Assembly: GCA_020081605.1 (NCBI GenBank)
Contig: JAHREC010000011.1
Span: 372,001-436,000 of the forward strand
Source of the DNA: Albifimbria verrucaria
Lineage: Eukaryota; Ascomycota; Sordariomycetes; Hypocreales; Stachybotryaceae
Reading direction: 5' to 3'
Length of the DNA: 64,000 nucleotides
Shown here: positions 34,964-45,350 of the stretch, piece after piece
Numbering within the stretch: position 1 is the stretch's first letter
Layout of the letters: each line of letters begins with the position of its first letter
The notes under the pieces: generated by a model
The model's input: only the letters and a program-made list of their open reading frames with translations
Told to the model about the DNA's origin: nothing
The model's database searches: none
Made by a program: the position numbers and the translations under genes

Positions 34964-35944
34964 ATGAGAACGACGCTACGTCGCGCATTAATTCCTACAA
35001 GAAGCTTCGGGCTACAATACTCTCTCAATTCACAGAGAAGTCTCGCCACAATGACCACGGGAATATTCAAGTACTTGGACCCTGCCACCCTTAGCGGAGC
35101 TGGTAGTAAGCCATGGTCCAAAGTCGACTCTGATGTTACTTCCTTTAAACGGACCGAGCGTCGTCGCTCAGTGGCCAATATTCGTGACTCTGGTGTCGAG
35201 TTCGGCACCGACGTTTCTGGATTCGCAGTATACAATTCCCCAGCCAAGGAGAAGGAATTTACCGACGATACAGCGATAAGAAATGGTTACTATGCCGAGG
35301 TGGAAGGACTGCTTCGTGAGAAGTTGCCAGGGGTGAAGAAGGTGGTGATTTTCGACCACACCATCCGTAGACGAGAAAAGTCCAGCCCCAGGCAACCTGT
35401 TCAGCAGGTGCACGTTGACCAGACACCTCTGGCCGCAGAGGCAAGAGTGCGAAGACATTTACCTAGCGGCGAGGCAGAAAAGCTGATCCAAGGGCGGTAC
35501 CAAATCATCAACGTATGGCGACCGATAGGCCATCCCGCCAGTGATTTTCCGCTAGCCGTCATCGATTGGCGAACAACAGCACCCGAGGATCTCATCAAAG
35601 TGGACTTGTTATATCCTAACCGGACGGACGGAGATGACGATGACCGTGGAAAGGAGGTGCTTCCAGACCCAACCTCGGCGGAATCGACGGTTGGTTATGA
35701 AGTCAAAGGCGAGACGTATGCTATTGCCCCGAGCGATAAGCATAAGTTGTATTATGTCAAAGACATGACACCAGACGAGGTCATGTTTATCAAATGTTTC
35801 GACTCTCGAAGCCAGGGACTGCCTGGCGGTAAAGAAGGGCTTGCCGGCTTAACACTCCACACAGCATTTGTCGACCCTAATACTCCTGAGGATGCCAAGG
35901 GCCGGCAAAGCATTGAGGTTAGGTGCTTGGTATTTTATGACTAA
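34964..35944 (+). CDS. AsaB/CmcJ-like non-haem oxidoreductase
   Basis: Intact single-exon gene, 326 residues. It matches the fungal family described as hydroxylase/desaturase AsaB (aspergillic acid pathway) and CmcJ or 7-alpha-cephem methoxylase P8-like. Family landmarks in order: KKVVIFDHTIRRR, QVHVDQTPLAAEARVRRHLP, RYQIINVWRPIGHP, FPLAVIDWRT, YYVKDMTPDEVMFIKCFDS and LTLHTAFVDPNTPEDAKGRQSIEVRC. The HVDQ and TLHTAF blocks probably hold the metal-binding His residues. The first 29 residues (Arg-rich, no acidic residue, MRTTLRRALIPTRSFG) look like a mitochondrial presequence; the Met at 35051 (MTTGIFKYLD) would remove it. Substrate unknown. Confidence 0.75.
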   Translation: MRTTLRRALIPTRSFGLQYSLNSQRSLATMTTGIFKYLDPATLSGAGSKPWSKVDSDVTSFKRTERRRSVANIRDSGVEFGTDVSGFAVYNSPAKEKEFTDDTAIRNGYYAEVEGLLREKLPGVKKVVIFDHTIRRREKSSPRQPVQQVHVDQTPLAAEARVRRHLPSGEAEKLIQGRYQIINVWRPIGHPASDFPLAVIDWRTTAPEDLIKVDLLYPNRTDGDDDDRGKEVLPDPTSAESTVGYEVKGETYAIAPSDKHKLYYVKDMTPDEVMFIKCFDSRSQGLPGGKEGLAGLTLHTAFVDPNTPEDAKGRQSIEVRCLVFYD

Positions 35945-36587
35945 GATGTTCATCTGAAGGAGTTTGGGGGTTAAATGGTACCATTCCGAATGAATGGTTG
36001 TCATAATTTTCTGCAAAGCCAAATCAATTAATTGTGTCTCCATTTATTTCGCCTCTGAAGGCTGAGTACTATCTAATTGCCTACGCATTATCAATCTATC
36101 CATGACCAATACCTATAGAGGTGTGCATAAGGCCATATCATTTCCCTTTGATTCAAAGTTGGCCAACTATTTAGCATGGTATTCTGGCTACTATTCACTA
36201 CTGTCCGAGGATGAATCTCTCATCGTGGATCACTAAAACTTTTCGTCTTCAAACATTGACCTCGTAGTTTATTATAGGCGCGGACATCTGAATTTCATAC
36301 ATGCAAATTCATTCATTTTATGCTCGGCGCGAATGGTTAGGTGCACCATAGTTACCAAATCCATTCAACTGCCATGTGGCAGATTCACTTGCTATATGGT
36401 CACATCTGGAAGAACCAATCCAATAGAATGGCTGATTAGTGTTGCAAGTGAAAGGTTCAGTTAATTTGAACAATTCTGATATTCTCATGGGTGCCCTTCA
36501 TCAATAAAAACACCATGTAAAGCCTGGTGGAGGCTATGATTTCTGCTCTGACCGTTCCCCACTACATTGCCCTTGTCCCGCTTGGCG

Positions 36588-36595
36588 AATGTCCG
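36588..36595 (-). promoter_or_regulatory. CGGACATT element upstream of the 37-kb transporter
   Basis: AATGTCCG on the + strand, the same 8-mer as at 43684-43691 in the tartrate dehydrogenase/glycerate kinase promoter. Related CGGACATC at 36281-36288. CGG-containing sites are typical half-sites of Zn2Cys6 regulators; binding is inferred. Confidence 0.35.
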
Positions 36596-36685
36596 AATAA
36601 TCCCAGTTATTTGCCGCGGAGTCTAAGCCAAGACGGGTACGGGTTATGGCGAGGGCTGGCCAAGACGGATAGCAGTAGAAGCCCA

Positions 36686-36704
36686 CATGCTCCGCGGGAG
36701 CATG
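36686..36704. promoter_or_regulatory. 19-bp inverted repeat around CCGCGG
   Basis: CATGCTCC and GGAGCATG arms flank GCG. The centre has CGG half-sites in opposite orientation, and another CCGCGG occurs about 70 bases upstream. Could be an operator-like site for a dimeric Zn2Cys6 factor. Confidence 0.3.
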
Positions 36705-37041
36705 AAACTTGGAGCCCTGTAACAGGACATGAACTTCAACTTGCTGAAATTCAAGCCCATGTCACTTTGTCCATACGTCTGTATTGAGCATGAGCGTGCG
36801 TCATGTAGCATTACCTATCACAAGTAGTCTTAGTCATGATCCAGGAAATAGTCTACTAGATCCAAGACCTTGTGAATACCAAGCACAACAACTCCAGAAG
36901 CCAAGATGCACTAAATTTCTCAATCGCGGGGCTCCGCGCAACCATCAACGAAGATGGGTTACAATTGTGGGTGAACTGAAGGAAACGACATCGGCGAAAA
37001 CGAACAGCCAGTCAATATCTTGGCCTGGCTAGAAGGAGGAA

Positions 37042-37048
37042 TATATAA
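37042..37048 (+). promoter_or_regulatory. Putative TATA box of the 37-kb transporter
   Basis: TATATAA about 115 bases before the ATG at 37162. Confidence 0.4.
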
Positions 37049-37161
37049 GAAACCCAATATCTCCTCTTTTATGGCTATGGATAGACTTTCATCCTCACTG
37101 CACCTTCACTACTCTAGTTTCTGGTGGTAGAACGCAGCCCTCCATTCCTCAACTCATTTCT

Positions 37162-38884
37162 ATGGCTATTGCAGACCACAAGAACTCCCCGACTTCCGTT
37201 GTCGGGGAGGGCATGCATAATAGCTCCATGAGTGACCACAGGCATATCGAAGGGTCCGACTCAGCCATAGATTACTCCAGTCTCCCGTACGACGAAGAAA
37301 AAAGGTGGACAACCTGCTGTCCGTGACTGCACCTATCGAGGCTCTTGGTATTCCCAATTGGCAAGACCTGGAAAAGAAACTCGTTAAACGGCTTGACATG
37401 ACTCTAATGCCCATGTTGTGGGTTCTTTATCTGTTCAACTATCTTGACCGAGCGTCAATCTCGTATGCATTTTCTTAGGCGATGATCAAGCTCCATGTCA
37501 CTAACAAGTTCGCAGTCAGGCACGCCTTAGCAGCTTTGAATCTGACTTGGGCCTTACCGACACTCAGTTTGCGACAGCCGTTGCCGTTTTAATTCCTGGG
37601 TAGGTTTAGAAGACAAATTATGGGCGAGAAAAACTGCGGCAACGCTGACACAACTTGGCACAGTTACGTAGCCGCGCAAATTCCATCAAACATGATCCTG
37701 CCTTATGTGCGGCCGAGCCTCTATCTCCCATGTTGCGCTTTGGTTTGGTCTGGTGTCTCTGCTGCTACGGCTGGTGTGACCAACTACCATGGGTTACTGG
37801 CCTGTCGAGTCATGCTCGGCTTGTGTGAAGCCCCTCTTCTACCAGGTGTAAGCAAGTCTTGATCAGAGGAAGGGAACTCAACTGACCAACTCAGGCAATT
37901 TATATAATGTCATGCTGGTATACCAGGAAGGAAATTGCTTTGCGAACTGCAATTCTTTACACAGGTTTAGTTCTTGCCATGGCTAGCTCTGGCCTCATTG
38001 CCGCAGGAGTCTATGCAGGACTTGAAGGGGTAAGAGGCATGGCCGGTTGGCAATGGCTTTTTATCGTCCTTGCTTTGGCAGGTTCCGTCTGCGCAGTAGT
38101 TGCCTTGGTAATGCTTCCGGATTATCCTCATTCTACAACAGGTTCGGCGAGGTGGTCCATGACTGACGATATGCGCCGTCTAGCTGTTGCACGGATTCAA
38201 GCTGACAGGGTTTCACTACCGGCGGCTGAAAGCAACAGCATTTGGTACGGCTTAAAGCTCACTTGTCTAGATTACAAGACATGGATATTCGTCGCCATCA
38301 ATATTTCCATCTCTGCTGCCTATGGATTCCTCAACTTTTTCCCTTCAATTGTACGAGGGTTCGGCTTCGAATCAAGGACAACAACTCTTCTCCTCACAGC
38401 TCCTCCATATGTCTTCGCCGCGGTTGGCTCGCTCATCAATGCTCGCAGCTCCGATCATTTCAAGGAGAGAGGCTACCACATGGCAGGACCTGTAGCCATT
38501 GCCATCATGGGTTACATTGTTTGTACCGCCACAGGCAATGTCCCGGCCAGATACGCTGCCTCTTTTCTTTATGTTGGTGGCATGTTCTCAGCCAATCCTT
38601 TGATCAACACGTGGTTGGTCGGGACATTGGGTCGCACCCTGAAAAACGTGCAACCGCCATTCCCGTCATCAATGTCCTCGGTCAGATCGGTAACGTCATT
38701 GCTCCATACTTTTTCCTGATAGGGACGAGCCCAGATATCTCATGGCGTTTCTATTGATGATGGGATTTGCAGCTGTGGGTATTGCTTGTTGCTTGCTTCT
38801 TAAATATATTCTGTACAAGTCGAACAAAAAGCTGTGGCAAAAGCGCAAGAGGATGGCAACGCATACAATCCCTATACTTTGTAA
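37162..38884 (+). CDS. MFS transporter, anion:cation symporter (allantoate/tartrate permease-like)
   Basis: Twelve-span major facilitator of the ACS family (Dal5, TtuB, nicotinate permease type). Seen: DLEKKLVKRLDMTLMPMLWVLYLFNYLDRASI, QARLSSFESDLGLT, AAQIPSNMILPYVRPS, CRVMLGLCEAPLLPG, SCWYTRKEIALRTAILYTG and a C-terminal cytosolic tail LLKYILYKSNKKL. Three introns: about 37466-37513, 37601-37665 and 37851-37895. The second splits G/Y before AAQIPSN, as in the paralogue at 45351. Four one-base losses: A6 at 37298-37303, CCC at 38637-38639, T5 at 38710-38714, AAAA at 38839-38842. The true end is therefore 38884 (..AQEDGNAYNPYTL). The substrate is inferred to be an organic anion. Confidence 0.9.
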
Positions 38885-39806
38885 CATCATGGTTCACAAT
38901 CCATGAGTGTTTCGACGTTAAAACGGACTGTTGGTCAATCGTGAACCCTGGTTTTTCAACCATTTACTGGGTTTAAATTCAAACAATATATAGTTATTGC
39001 TAAGAAGTATAGTAGTATCGCAATCTGAAATCTCTTCTTTTGCTGAACTTATAATGCAAAAAACATGCCATGTTTCACCATTATAGCCACTTTCCGGTCG
39101 CTTTCACGTCTCCCCATTGGTATCTAAGATATTTCCAAGGTTATTCAACAGCTCAAAAGTACTCCACTGTGAATCCAGGAAGTCTTGTATATCTATATGC
39201 AGGATATTCATTCAGTCAAAACTCTGTAGTATATCACCGAAGTCATGGGCACTACTTATTACTCTGTATATCACGGTTTGAGTTAATAGTAACTATGCCG
39301 ATAATGTGAAGAGGTGGTAAATGACACCGTGATGCAAGCTGACAAGATTGTTAAGCCGGATGAAACAATACAGCTCAAATTTGACGGAAGAGATATTCTA
39401 AGTACCATCAAACAGGTAACTCGAAATAAAGACCAGAGATTTCCGTCCCAACCCCATTAGATATAACACGACTCAATCCATCTGATCCAGTATCTGCTGA
39501 AGATACCAATGGCATCAAGATGACTACGTCATCGCCACTCTCAAGTTTTCAAAACTGTTTCTCAAGGTACAAAGCGACTTTTGCCAGAGGAGAAGGATAA
39601 TACATGGTGGAAGATAAAAGTAAAAGTAAACATAAGCATAATGATATGCTTCATATATTGACTAAGCTTGTTCACTGCAAAGGTACTTGGCCCTACATCA
39701 CCTATCTATCTAAGCCATAATCTTGAAGTTGGAGTTATTGTGAAGATTTAGCTTCTTACCGTCACAAGGGTTTTGGTACGGCTAAGCAGGGAACAGCTTG
39801 TGATCT
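38885..39806. other. Intergenic, no gene recognised
   Basis: About 900 bases downstream of the transporter, AT-rich, no supported gene. Confidence 0.5.
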
Positions 39807-40065
39807 TCACGGAATTACTCCATTCAGTACACTTGGGAAACTCTTGGCCAACATCGTGTTCAGAATGTCCTCGGGGAGGTCGCATAAGGCGTGGAAGTTC
39901 TCGTGGGGAGTGGTGCTTGCATTATGGATTGAGTATCTTCCCGTAACATCCCGCGGGAACAGATACCCATGGTGTTGCAAATGGTCAACGGCCAAGACAT
40001 TTGTGGGGTACTGGCGGCTTGGAAGCTCGCATCGAGTGATACAGTAGATTTTGCTTTGACTCGTG
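39807..40065 (-). other. Unidentified coding-like segment
   Basis: A minus-strand open stretch with protein-like composition ending at a stop at 39807 (..YPTNVLAVDHLQHHGYLFP.. DLPEDILNTMLAKSFPSVL). It has no ATG, so it would be the last exon of a gene whose earlier exons are not visible, or a remnant. Family not recognised. Confidence 0.3.
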
Positions 40066-40613
40066 TGGCTTCACCACAGCTCATTACTGTGCCATTGAAA
40101 TGATTCTCCAGAAGTGGCTCATGGGTAGAATTGAAGACAATGGGAAGGGGGCTGTTTTCGGCTTCATTTTAGTCGACTACTGAGCTGCGTGATAACCTCC
40201 CCAGATTTGACGTTTCCGAATCTGCAATCAATATTGGTCTCAAACTATGTGTTCAATAAACAGCCCTCGCATCTAGCACCTGTCAAAACAATTGACTTCT
40301 TGAGAGTGATTGTAAGCCTCCTCCGCAATCGTATTAGACAAGTAGCGGTATGAGTGAGGAACCACCAATCCTCTAGTGAGAGATGAATCAAACAAGGTCG
40401 ACTGCCTTACGCCATAATTCAACTTCAGCGTTGGTAAAACAAGAGAAAATACATAATCATGCCAATAAAAGAAATTCCAGAGATGATTTCGTATCTCAAA
40501 GAACTATTCCAAAATCATTACAGAGATTGCAGCGTGTGCCTGATGTACTTATTCCACCGCGAGACCTCTTATGCTGATGTGTATGTTTTGAAGCTGGAAG
40601 AGTGTGGAACGAG

Positions 40614-40900
40614 TCAATATGCCGGCGGAGATGTAATGCTTTTAATGAATGCCCGGAAACGTCCGTTTTCAGAACTTTGACTACTGGAGCTTGACCGTCG
40701 AGAGATCGAATTTGTCATTTTGCAGCCACCAGCAGGATCGTGTGTGGCAGCAACCCGGTTTGTACGAACTGAATTGATGGTTACTAAATGGACTAACTCC
40801 TTGTGTGGATAACGGTAGGCTTACATGAGGAGTCATTCCTTCTAGGGTCGTTGATGACCGCCTCATACCTCTCCTTGGCCTTGAGTGACGCTGCAGACAT
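40614..40900 (-). CDS. Small hypothetical protein, two exons
   Basis: Intact gene model: exons 40900-40825 and 40768-40614, joined across a 56-base intron with GTAAGC donor and TTCAG acceptor, giving 76 residues. The protein starts MSAASLKAKERYEAVINDP, has a central TNRVAATHDPAGGC and a Ser-rich stretch (SISRRSSSSSQSS), and ends RAFIKSITSPPAY. No signal peptide or membrane span. The even reading across the splice without any correction supports it. No family is recognised. Confidence 0.55.
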
Positions 40901-41171
40901 GCTGATTTGAGCACCAGATTTTGATGTTGCTAGGATTGTTTCAAAGGTAGCTTACGCTTGATGAGAAGCGTGAAAGGGAGTTCTCTTGTTATGTATATAT
41001 TAGCTTGCATCTAGTCACATGCGCTTCTAATCACACCAGACTATGAAAATTAAGTTATGTACTTCCACTGCCAAGGTTTAGTTGCTTTGATGATTGGTGT
41101 TGTACATCGTCAAGGTTTGTAAAGAGTTGACTTACGCCGGCTTATTTATCAGCCATACCACCGCAAATGGG

Positions 41172-41502
41172 CTAATGGTAGCAAAAGTACACTGATGGTT
41201 CTGAAACTACTGATCCACCAATCGGCAGAAGTATTCTACCACCACAGCCTTGATAGTCAGAAACCAGACCCCCATCTCCTTCTGCTTCTAGCACTCTAGG
41301 CAAGCCATTATCCATTTGACTGGAGTGAGTAAGATTTTGAAAGAACACGACCTCGGTCTCGTTCTTCTCGGTACGCAACATTTGATGGCCTGTGATTATT
41401 TGGCTTTATTGTAGGAACACTTACTCCTTCTACCAACACATATCCCAATACGGATGTGTATGGAGGTAGGATGATCTTTAAGGTTTTGCTCAGCTCTTGC
41501 AA
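41172..41502 (-). CDS. Possible small protein, incomplete model
   Basis: A first segment (LQELSKTLKIILPPYTSVLGY) is followed by GTAAGT at about 41424 and an acceptor near 41391, then a segment ending GGRILLPIGGSVVSEPSVYF.. at a stop at 41172. The two pieces are out of phase by one base and no ATG is in frame, so a sequence error and a 5' exon would be needed. Family not recognised. Confidence 0.25.
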
Positions 41503-42306
41503 CCTTTGGCATTCTCATTAATACACAGAAGCAAAAATGAGGAGCCCAGTTCTTTCGATCGGCCAACTCTGTCAAGAGCAGAAGCCCAGAAACATTCGGT
41601 AGTTGAGGAAACCAACAACAAAAGGAGGGGCTCCAATCTAGCCCGTGTGGGCTACTCCGCTTACGCAGAACACGTTATTTGACCAAACCCAAATTGCCCG
41701 ATGGCTTGTGCTTCAACTTAAAGAGGCCCCAATTCAAGTTAATGCCTTCGAGACCCTGATTCGTAATCATGCGATAAATCTTAATTAGTCCTCTCTAATC
41801 AACGGTGGGGATGGTGTGTTGATTGTGCAAGATTAGTTATTGGAACGCCCTAATCTAACAACCATTTTTATCATACCACCATCACTGGATGCTACGACTG
41901 TTGCATAGACCAGCAATTCATCTCTTCTGATGCGCCAAAGTGTAGAATGGAAACAAACTAAGAAATTAGCCCTTTATAACTAGGCACAAATCAGCCCAGT
42001 AGTGATTCCCATGATCTAATAGCAGTGGCATTGAGCGTGGCTACATAACTACATCACGATAATAGTCGCTGATCTCAAGTTCGGATAACGCTTCAGGTAC
42101 CAACAAACAATCTGATAGGCCATCGTATAGATCATTAAATTTCCTACTTCCTCCTACACACGAGTAGAAACTCACATTCATTTATGAACTCGATTTACTA
42201 TCACCTTTATCAGATTTCGTACAACGATTGCACCAAGCTGTTTTCTAATTTCATCTCTGCATATAATGATAACGTGTTCTACCAATCTTGATCATACAGC
42301 GCAAAG
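41503..42306. other. Intergenic, no gene recognised
   Basis: About 800 bases at the 3' side of the tartrate dehydrogenase gene. Nothing recognised. Confidence 0.5.
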
Positions 42307-43521
42307 CTACTGTCTCTTTGTAGGCTTTGCCAATTTCTTAATTTCTTCCTGCACCGCCTGGGTAATTTCTTTGGTTGTAGCCGTTCCTCCCAGGTCAGCC
42401 GACAGTATACCCGCTTCACAGACATTCTCAACACAGTCCATAAGCTTCTTACTGGCTTCTTCTTCACCCAGCCACTCAAGCATCTCAGCAGCGGTCCAAA
42501 ATGTTGCTACAGGATTGGCAATACCTTTGCCAGTAATGTCAAAGGCCGAGCCATGGATAGGCTCAAACATGGAAGGATTCTCCCGGGTAGGATCTAGATT
42601 GCTAGTTGGGGCAATGCCAATGGAGCCAGCTAGAGCGGCTGCCAGGTCGGAAAGAATATCGGCATGCTACATGAAGTTAATGAAGTGTTCAAGCCCAAGA
42701 TTAAGAATGCTTTGCTTACCAAATTTGTGGCAACAATGGTGTCCAGGCTCTGAGGTTGAAGAGTCATCCTAACAGTCATGGCATCGACCAGCATCTTATC
42801 CACGGTCACGTCGGGGAACTCCTTGGCCACCTCATGGGCCACCTCATCCCATAAGACCATGCCGTTGCGCTGAGCGTTGCTCTTCGTCACCACTGTAAGC
42901 AACTTACGCGGCCGCTTCTGTGCCGTTTGGAAAGCGAAGCGCATAAGTCTATCAATACCATGGCGGGTGAAGATTGAAACTTCGGTTGCAGTTTCCCACG
43001 GCTTGCCTCGGTGAGATCTACCTCCATGGCCAGCATATTCTCCTTCGCTGTTCTCGCGGATGATGACCCAGTCCAGGTCACCCGACTTGCAGTTGCGCAG
43101 GGGCGACTTGGTGCCTTTCAGCACTTTTGTAGGCCTTACGTTGGCATATTGCTGAAATGGTTGGCATATCGCAAGACGCAGGCCCCACAAAGAAATATGA
43201 TCAGGCACATCTGTTTCCTGCTGTAAGCCAAGTTCATTCCATTCAGACAATTGACGTACCAGGAGCTCCTACAGCACCAAAAAGAATAGCATCATGCTTC
43301 TTCAGTTGTTCTAGTCCGTCATCTGGAATGTACTTCCCAGTTTTCTTGTATGTGTCTGAGCTCCAATCGTAGTGTGTGAATTCCAGATCAAATGTATCCA
43401 GGGCTTCCGCCAAGGTCTTGAGCACTTCTATTCCCGCAGAGACAACTTCTGGGCCAATGCCATCTGCGGGTATGGAGGCAATGTGATGGACATTTCTTGA
43501 AGAAATAGCGCTTGGAGACAT
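42307..43521 (-). CDS. Tartrate / D-malate dehydrogenase (decarboxylating), TTC family
   Basis: NAD-dependent beta-decarboxylating dehydrogenase. Members oxidise tartrate to oxaloglycolate, decarboxylate meso-tartrate to D-glycerate, or convert D-malate to pyruvate. Exons 43521-43260, 43210-42720 and 42666-42307 read without any correction and give 370 residues. Landmarks: IPADGIGPEV, LFGAVGAPDVPDHISLWGL, YANVRPTK, WVIIRENSEGEYAGHGGR, TKSNAQRNGMVLWDEV, the family signature NLHADILSDLAAALAGSIG and PSMFEPIHGSAFDITGKGIANP. The block PDHISLWGL and the YDWS start separate it from isopropylmalate and isocitrate dehydrogenases. It diverges from the D-glycerate kinase gene across a 456-base shared promoter, which supports the tartrate-glycerate reading. 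Confidence 0.93.
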
Positions 43522-43648
43522 AGTGCCGGATTCAAAGAGATTCTAAATGCTTATTTGAACTTGGTAAAGACTTCTTATGAGCTCTAATTGCAATCACGCC
43601 TCTTTTGTAATTGGAGATGTGAACGGGGCACATGCACTTCGCAATCGC

Positions 43649-43656
43649 CGGACATT
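43649..43656 (+). promoter_or_regulatory. CGGACATT element, divergent promoter (copy 1)
   Basis: First of three CGGACA-core sites within 76 bases between the tartrate dehydrogenase and glycerate kinase genes. Confidence 0.4.
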
Positions 43657-43683
43657 TCTTCCTGCGGCTTGTGCGCAACAACC

Positions 43684-43691
43684 AATGTCCG
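43684..43691 (-). promoter_or_regulatory. CGGACATT element, divergent promoter (copy 2)
   Basis: Inverted copy (AATGTCCG on +). Identical in 8 of 8 bases to copy 1 and to the site at 36588-36595. Confidence 0.4.
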
Positions 43692-43716
43692 CTTTGACGT
43701 TGCCTATTTTAGTGTG

Positions 43717-43724
43717 CGGACAAT
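43717..43724 (+). promoter_or_regulatory. CGGACAAT element, divergent promoter (copy 3)
   Basis: Third site; differs from copy 1 at one position. Lies about 250 bases before the kinase ATG. Confidence 0.4.
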
Positions 43725-43977
43725 TCTAAGCCCGCTCTGTTGGTACGCGCGAAAGTAGGGTCTTTAGCAGAGCAACTTTTCATGGAATTCGGCGTTGGGT
43801 TCTCAGCTAGTGCAAGCAAAGTACAATGCTCACTGCAAGATAGTCAAATATTAATTATTACAAATTCGAATCATGGCTGTGGTCTATTGTTAAATTGAGA
43901 AGCGCCTAGTGACGAGCACTTTTGTTCCACTGCGAGTTTCAACTAACATCCTGTCCTCACAGCATTCACCAGGCATC

Positions 43978-44916
43978 ATGATTGATCAAGAAGCACTGAA
44001 TGGCGTGGTGAATATGTTCCTACCTGCAATTCGCCTACATTGCCAAAAATCCTACAAGCCGTTCATTCTGGGATTATCTGGACTCCAGGGTAGCGGCAAG
44101 TCGACCTGGGCCAAGGCTTTGTCCGACTGTCTCACTACTCAGTATGGACTCAGCACACGCATTATATCACTGGATGATTTTTATCTTGATTATCCGGAAC
44201 TCGCGGCTATCAGAGAGGCCAACCCGGACAACAAGTTGCTGCAAATGAGAGGTCAACCTGGAACTCATGACGAAGATCTGGCCAGAGAATTCTTTAGTGA
44301 AATTGGTAAAGACTGTTCCGAAGCGGGTTCTTCCACAATACCATGGCCATCTTATGACAAAAGTTTACACAACGGTCAGGGTGGGAGAGTGCCGGCCAAG
44401 GACTGGGAATACGTACCAAAATCGAAGAAAATGGATGTGCTGATCTTTGAAGGCTGGTGTCTTGGCTTCCAGCCCTTGACTTCAAAGGAAATTGATGAGA
44501 AGTGGACGCAAGCAAAAACCTTTTCATCTCTAAAGAATCAGCAAACTCAAACATTGGCTGACCATGAGCTTCACCATCTGCTGGCCATCAATGACAATCT
44601 GCAGCGTTATTGTTCTACATTCACAGGGCCACGAGTCTTCGACGGGTTTCTACATCTCAGCACGGAAAATCTCAATAACGTATATGAATGGAGACTAAGC
44701 CAGGAAAAGGCACTCAGAGAAGAGAAAACAGGAATGACGGACGATCAAGTGGTCCAATTTGTGCGGGGTTACATGCCTGCATATGAACTCTTCCTTGATC
44801 GTTTACGAGATGAGAATTTCTTCGCTGGGACTAAGGAGGAGAACCAGACAGCGAAGCATGTACAAGTAGTTCTAAGTCAAGACAGAAATGTGTTGAGGGT
44901 AGTAGAGTTAGAGTAA
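43978..44916 (+). CDS. D-glycerate 3-kinase (GLYK/Tda10-type P-loop kinase)
   Basis: Phosphorylates D-glycerate to 3-phosphoglycerate, feeding glycolysis and gluconeogenesis. Single exon, 312 residues, no correction needed. ATG at 43978 chosen (MIDQEALNGVV); the frame is open further upstream to a GTG at 43909. Walker A GLQGSGKST at about residues 35-43; SLDDFYLDY, QMRGQPGTHD, IPWPSYDKSLHNGQGGR and VLIFEGWCLGF are the family blocks; VRGYMPAYELFLDRL lies near the C-terminus. No transit peptide is evident, so cytosolic. Divergent from the tartrate dehydrogenase, whose decarboxylating activity can yield D-glycerate. Confidence 0.9.
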   Translation: MIDQEALNGVVNMFLPAIRLHCQKSYKPFILGLSGLQGSGKSTWAKALSDCLTTQYGLSTRIISLDDFYLDYPELAAIREANPDNKLLQMRGQPGTHDEDLAREFFSEIGKDCSEAGSSTIPWPSYDKSLHNGQGGRVPAKDWEYVPKSKKMDVLIFEGWCLGFQPLTSKEIDEKWTQAKTFSSLKNQQTQTLADHELHHLLAINDNLQRYCSTFTGPRVFDGFLHLSTENLNNVYEWRLSQEKALREEKTGMTDDQVVQFVRGYMPAYELFLDRLRDENFFAGTKEENQTAKHVQVVLSQDRNVLRVVELE

Positions 44917-45110
44917 TGGTACACTCTCGAATCTATTCATGTCTTTTGGTTTATCAGCATTAAGCCCATATGCAACATGAATATGAAAGTAAATGTCAAC
45001 CTCACTTCTATGACACACCTTCCACTCGCACAATTGTAAATCCCATTAACGAGTCCTCACGTCATGCTATTCCAACCATGGCCTGCTCACTGGAACAGCG
45101 CGGCATTTCT

Positions 45111-45118
45111 TTGTCCGG
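45111..45118 (-). promoter_or_regulatory. CGGACAAA element upstream of the 45-kb transporter
   Basis: TTTGTCCG on the + strand, about 235 bases before the transporter ATG. Same CGGACA(A/T) core as in the divergent promoter. Confidence 0.35.
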
Positions 45119-45250
45119 CACTAAAATAGGTGAGCGCCAGTGGAGGACAACTTTATTTGGGAAAACCTGGGGCCCTGGGGAAGCCCAAGCGGAGAAACGG
45201 AAGCAATAGAAGGGAAGACATTGTTTAGCAAGGATTCACCTAAAATTGTG

Positions 45251-45256
45251 TATAAG
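45251..45256 (+). promoter_or_regulatory. Putative TATA box of the 45-kb transporter
   Basis: TATAAG about 95 bases before the ATG at 45351. Confidence 0.35.
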
Positions 45257-45350
45257 ATCCCTTGATTGCCGCCCTCTACCTTACTCTCATGGTTAACTTG
45301 TCAAGATAGTCTCCTCCAACACAAATTCTTTACCCGCTCCGCTCTTAATC

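Larger units (their letters stand above)
35945..37161. other. Promoter region of the first ACS-type transporter
   Basis: About 1.2 kb without a gene. It holds three TGTCCG/CGGACA sites (36202-36207, 36281-36286, 36590-36595), a 19-bp inverted repeat at 36686-36704 and a TATA-like run at 37042-37048. Confidence 0.5.

Noticed and set aside
30000..35944. P450, M28 peptidase and AsaB-like gene as a secondary-metabolite cluster
   Set aside because: No polyketide synthase, peptide synthetase, terpene cyclase or prenyltransferase is present, and an extracellular peptidase lies between the two oxidases.
42266..42772. 168-codon plus-strand frame opposite the tartrate dehydrogenase
   Set aside because: Antisense shadow of conserved exon sequence on the other strand.
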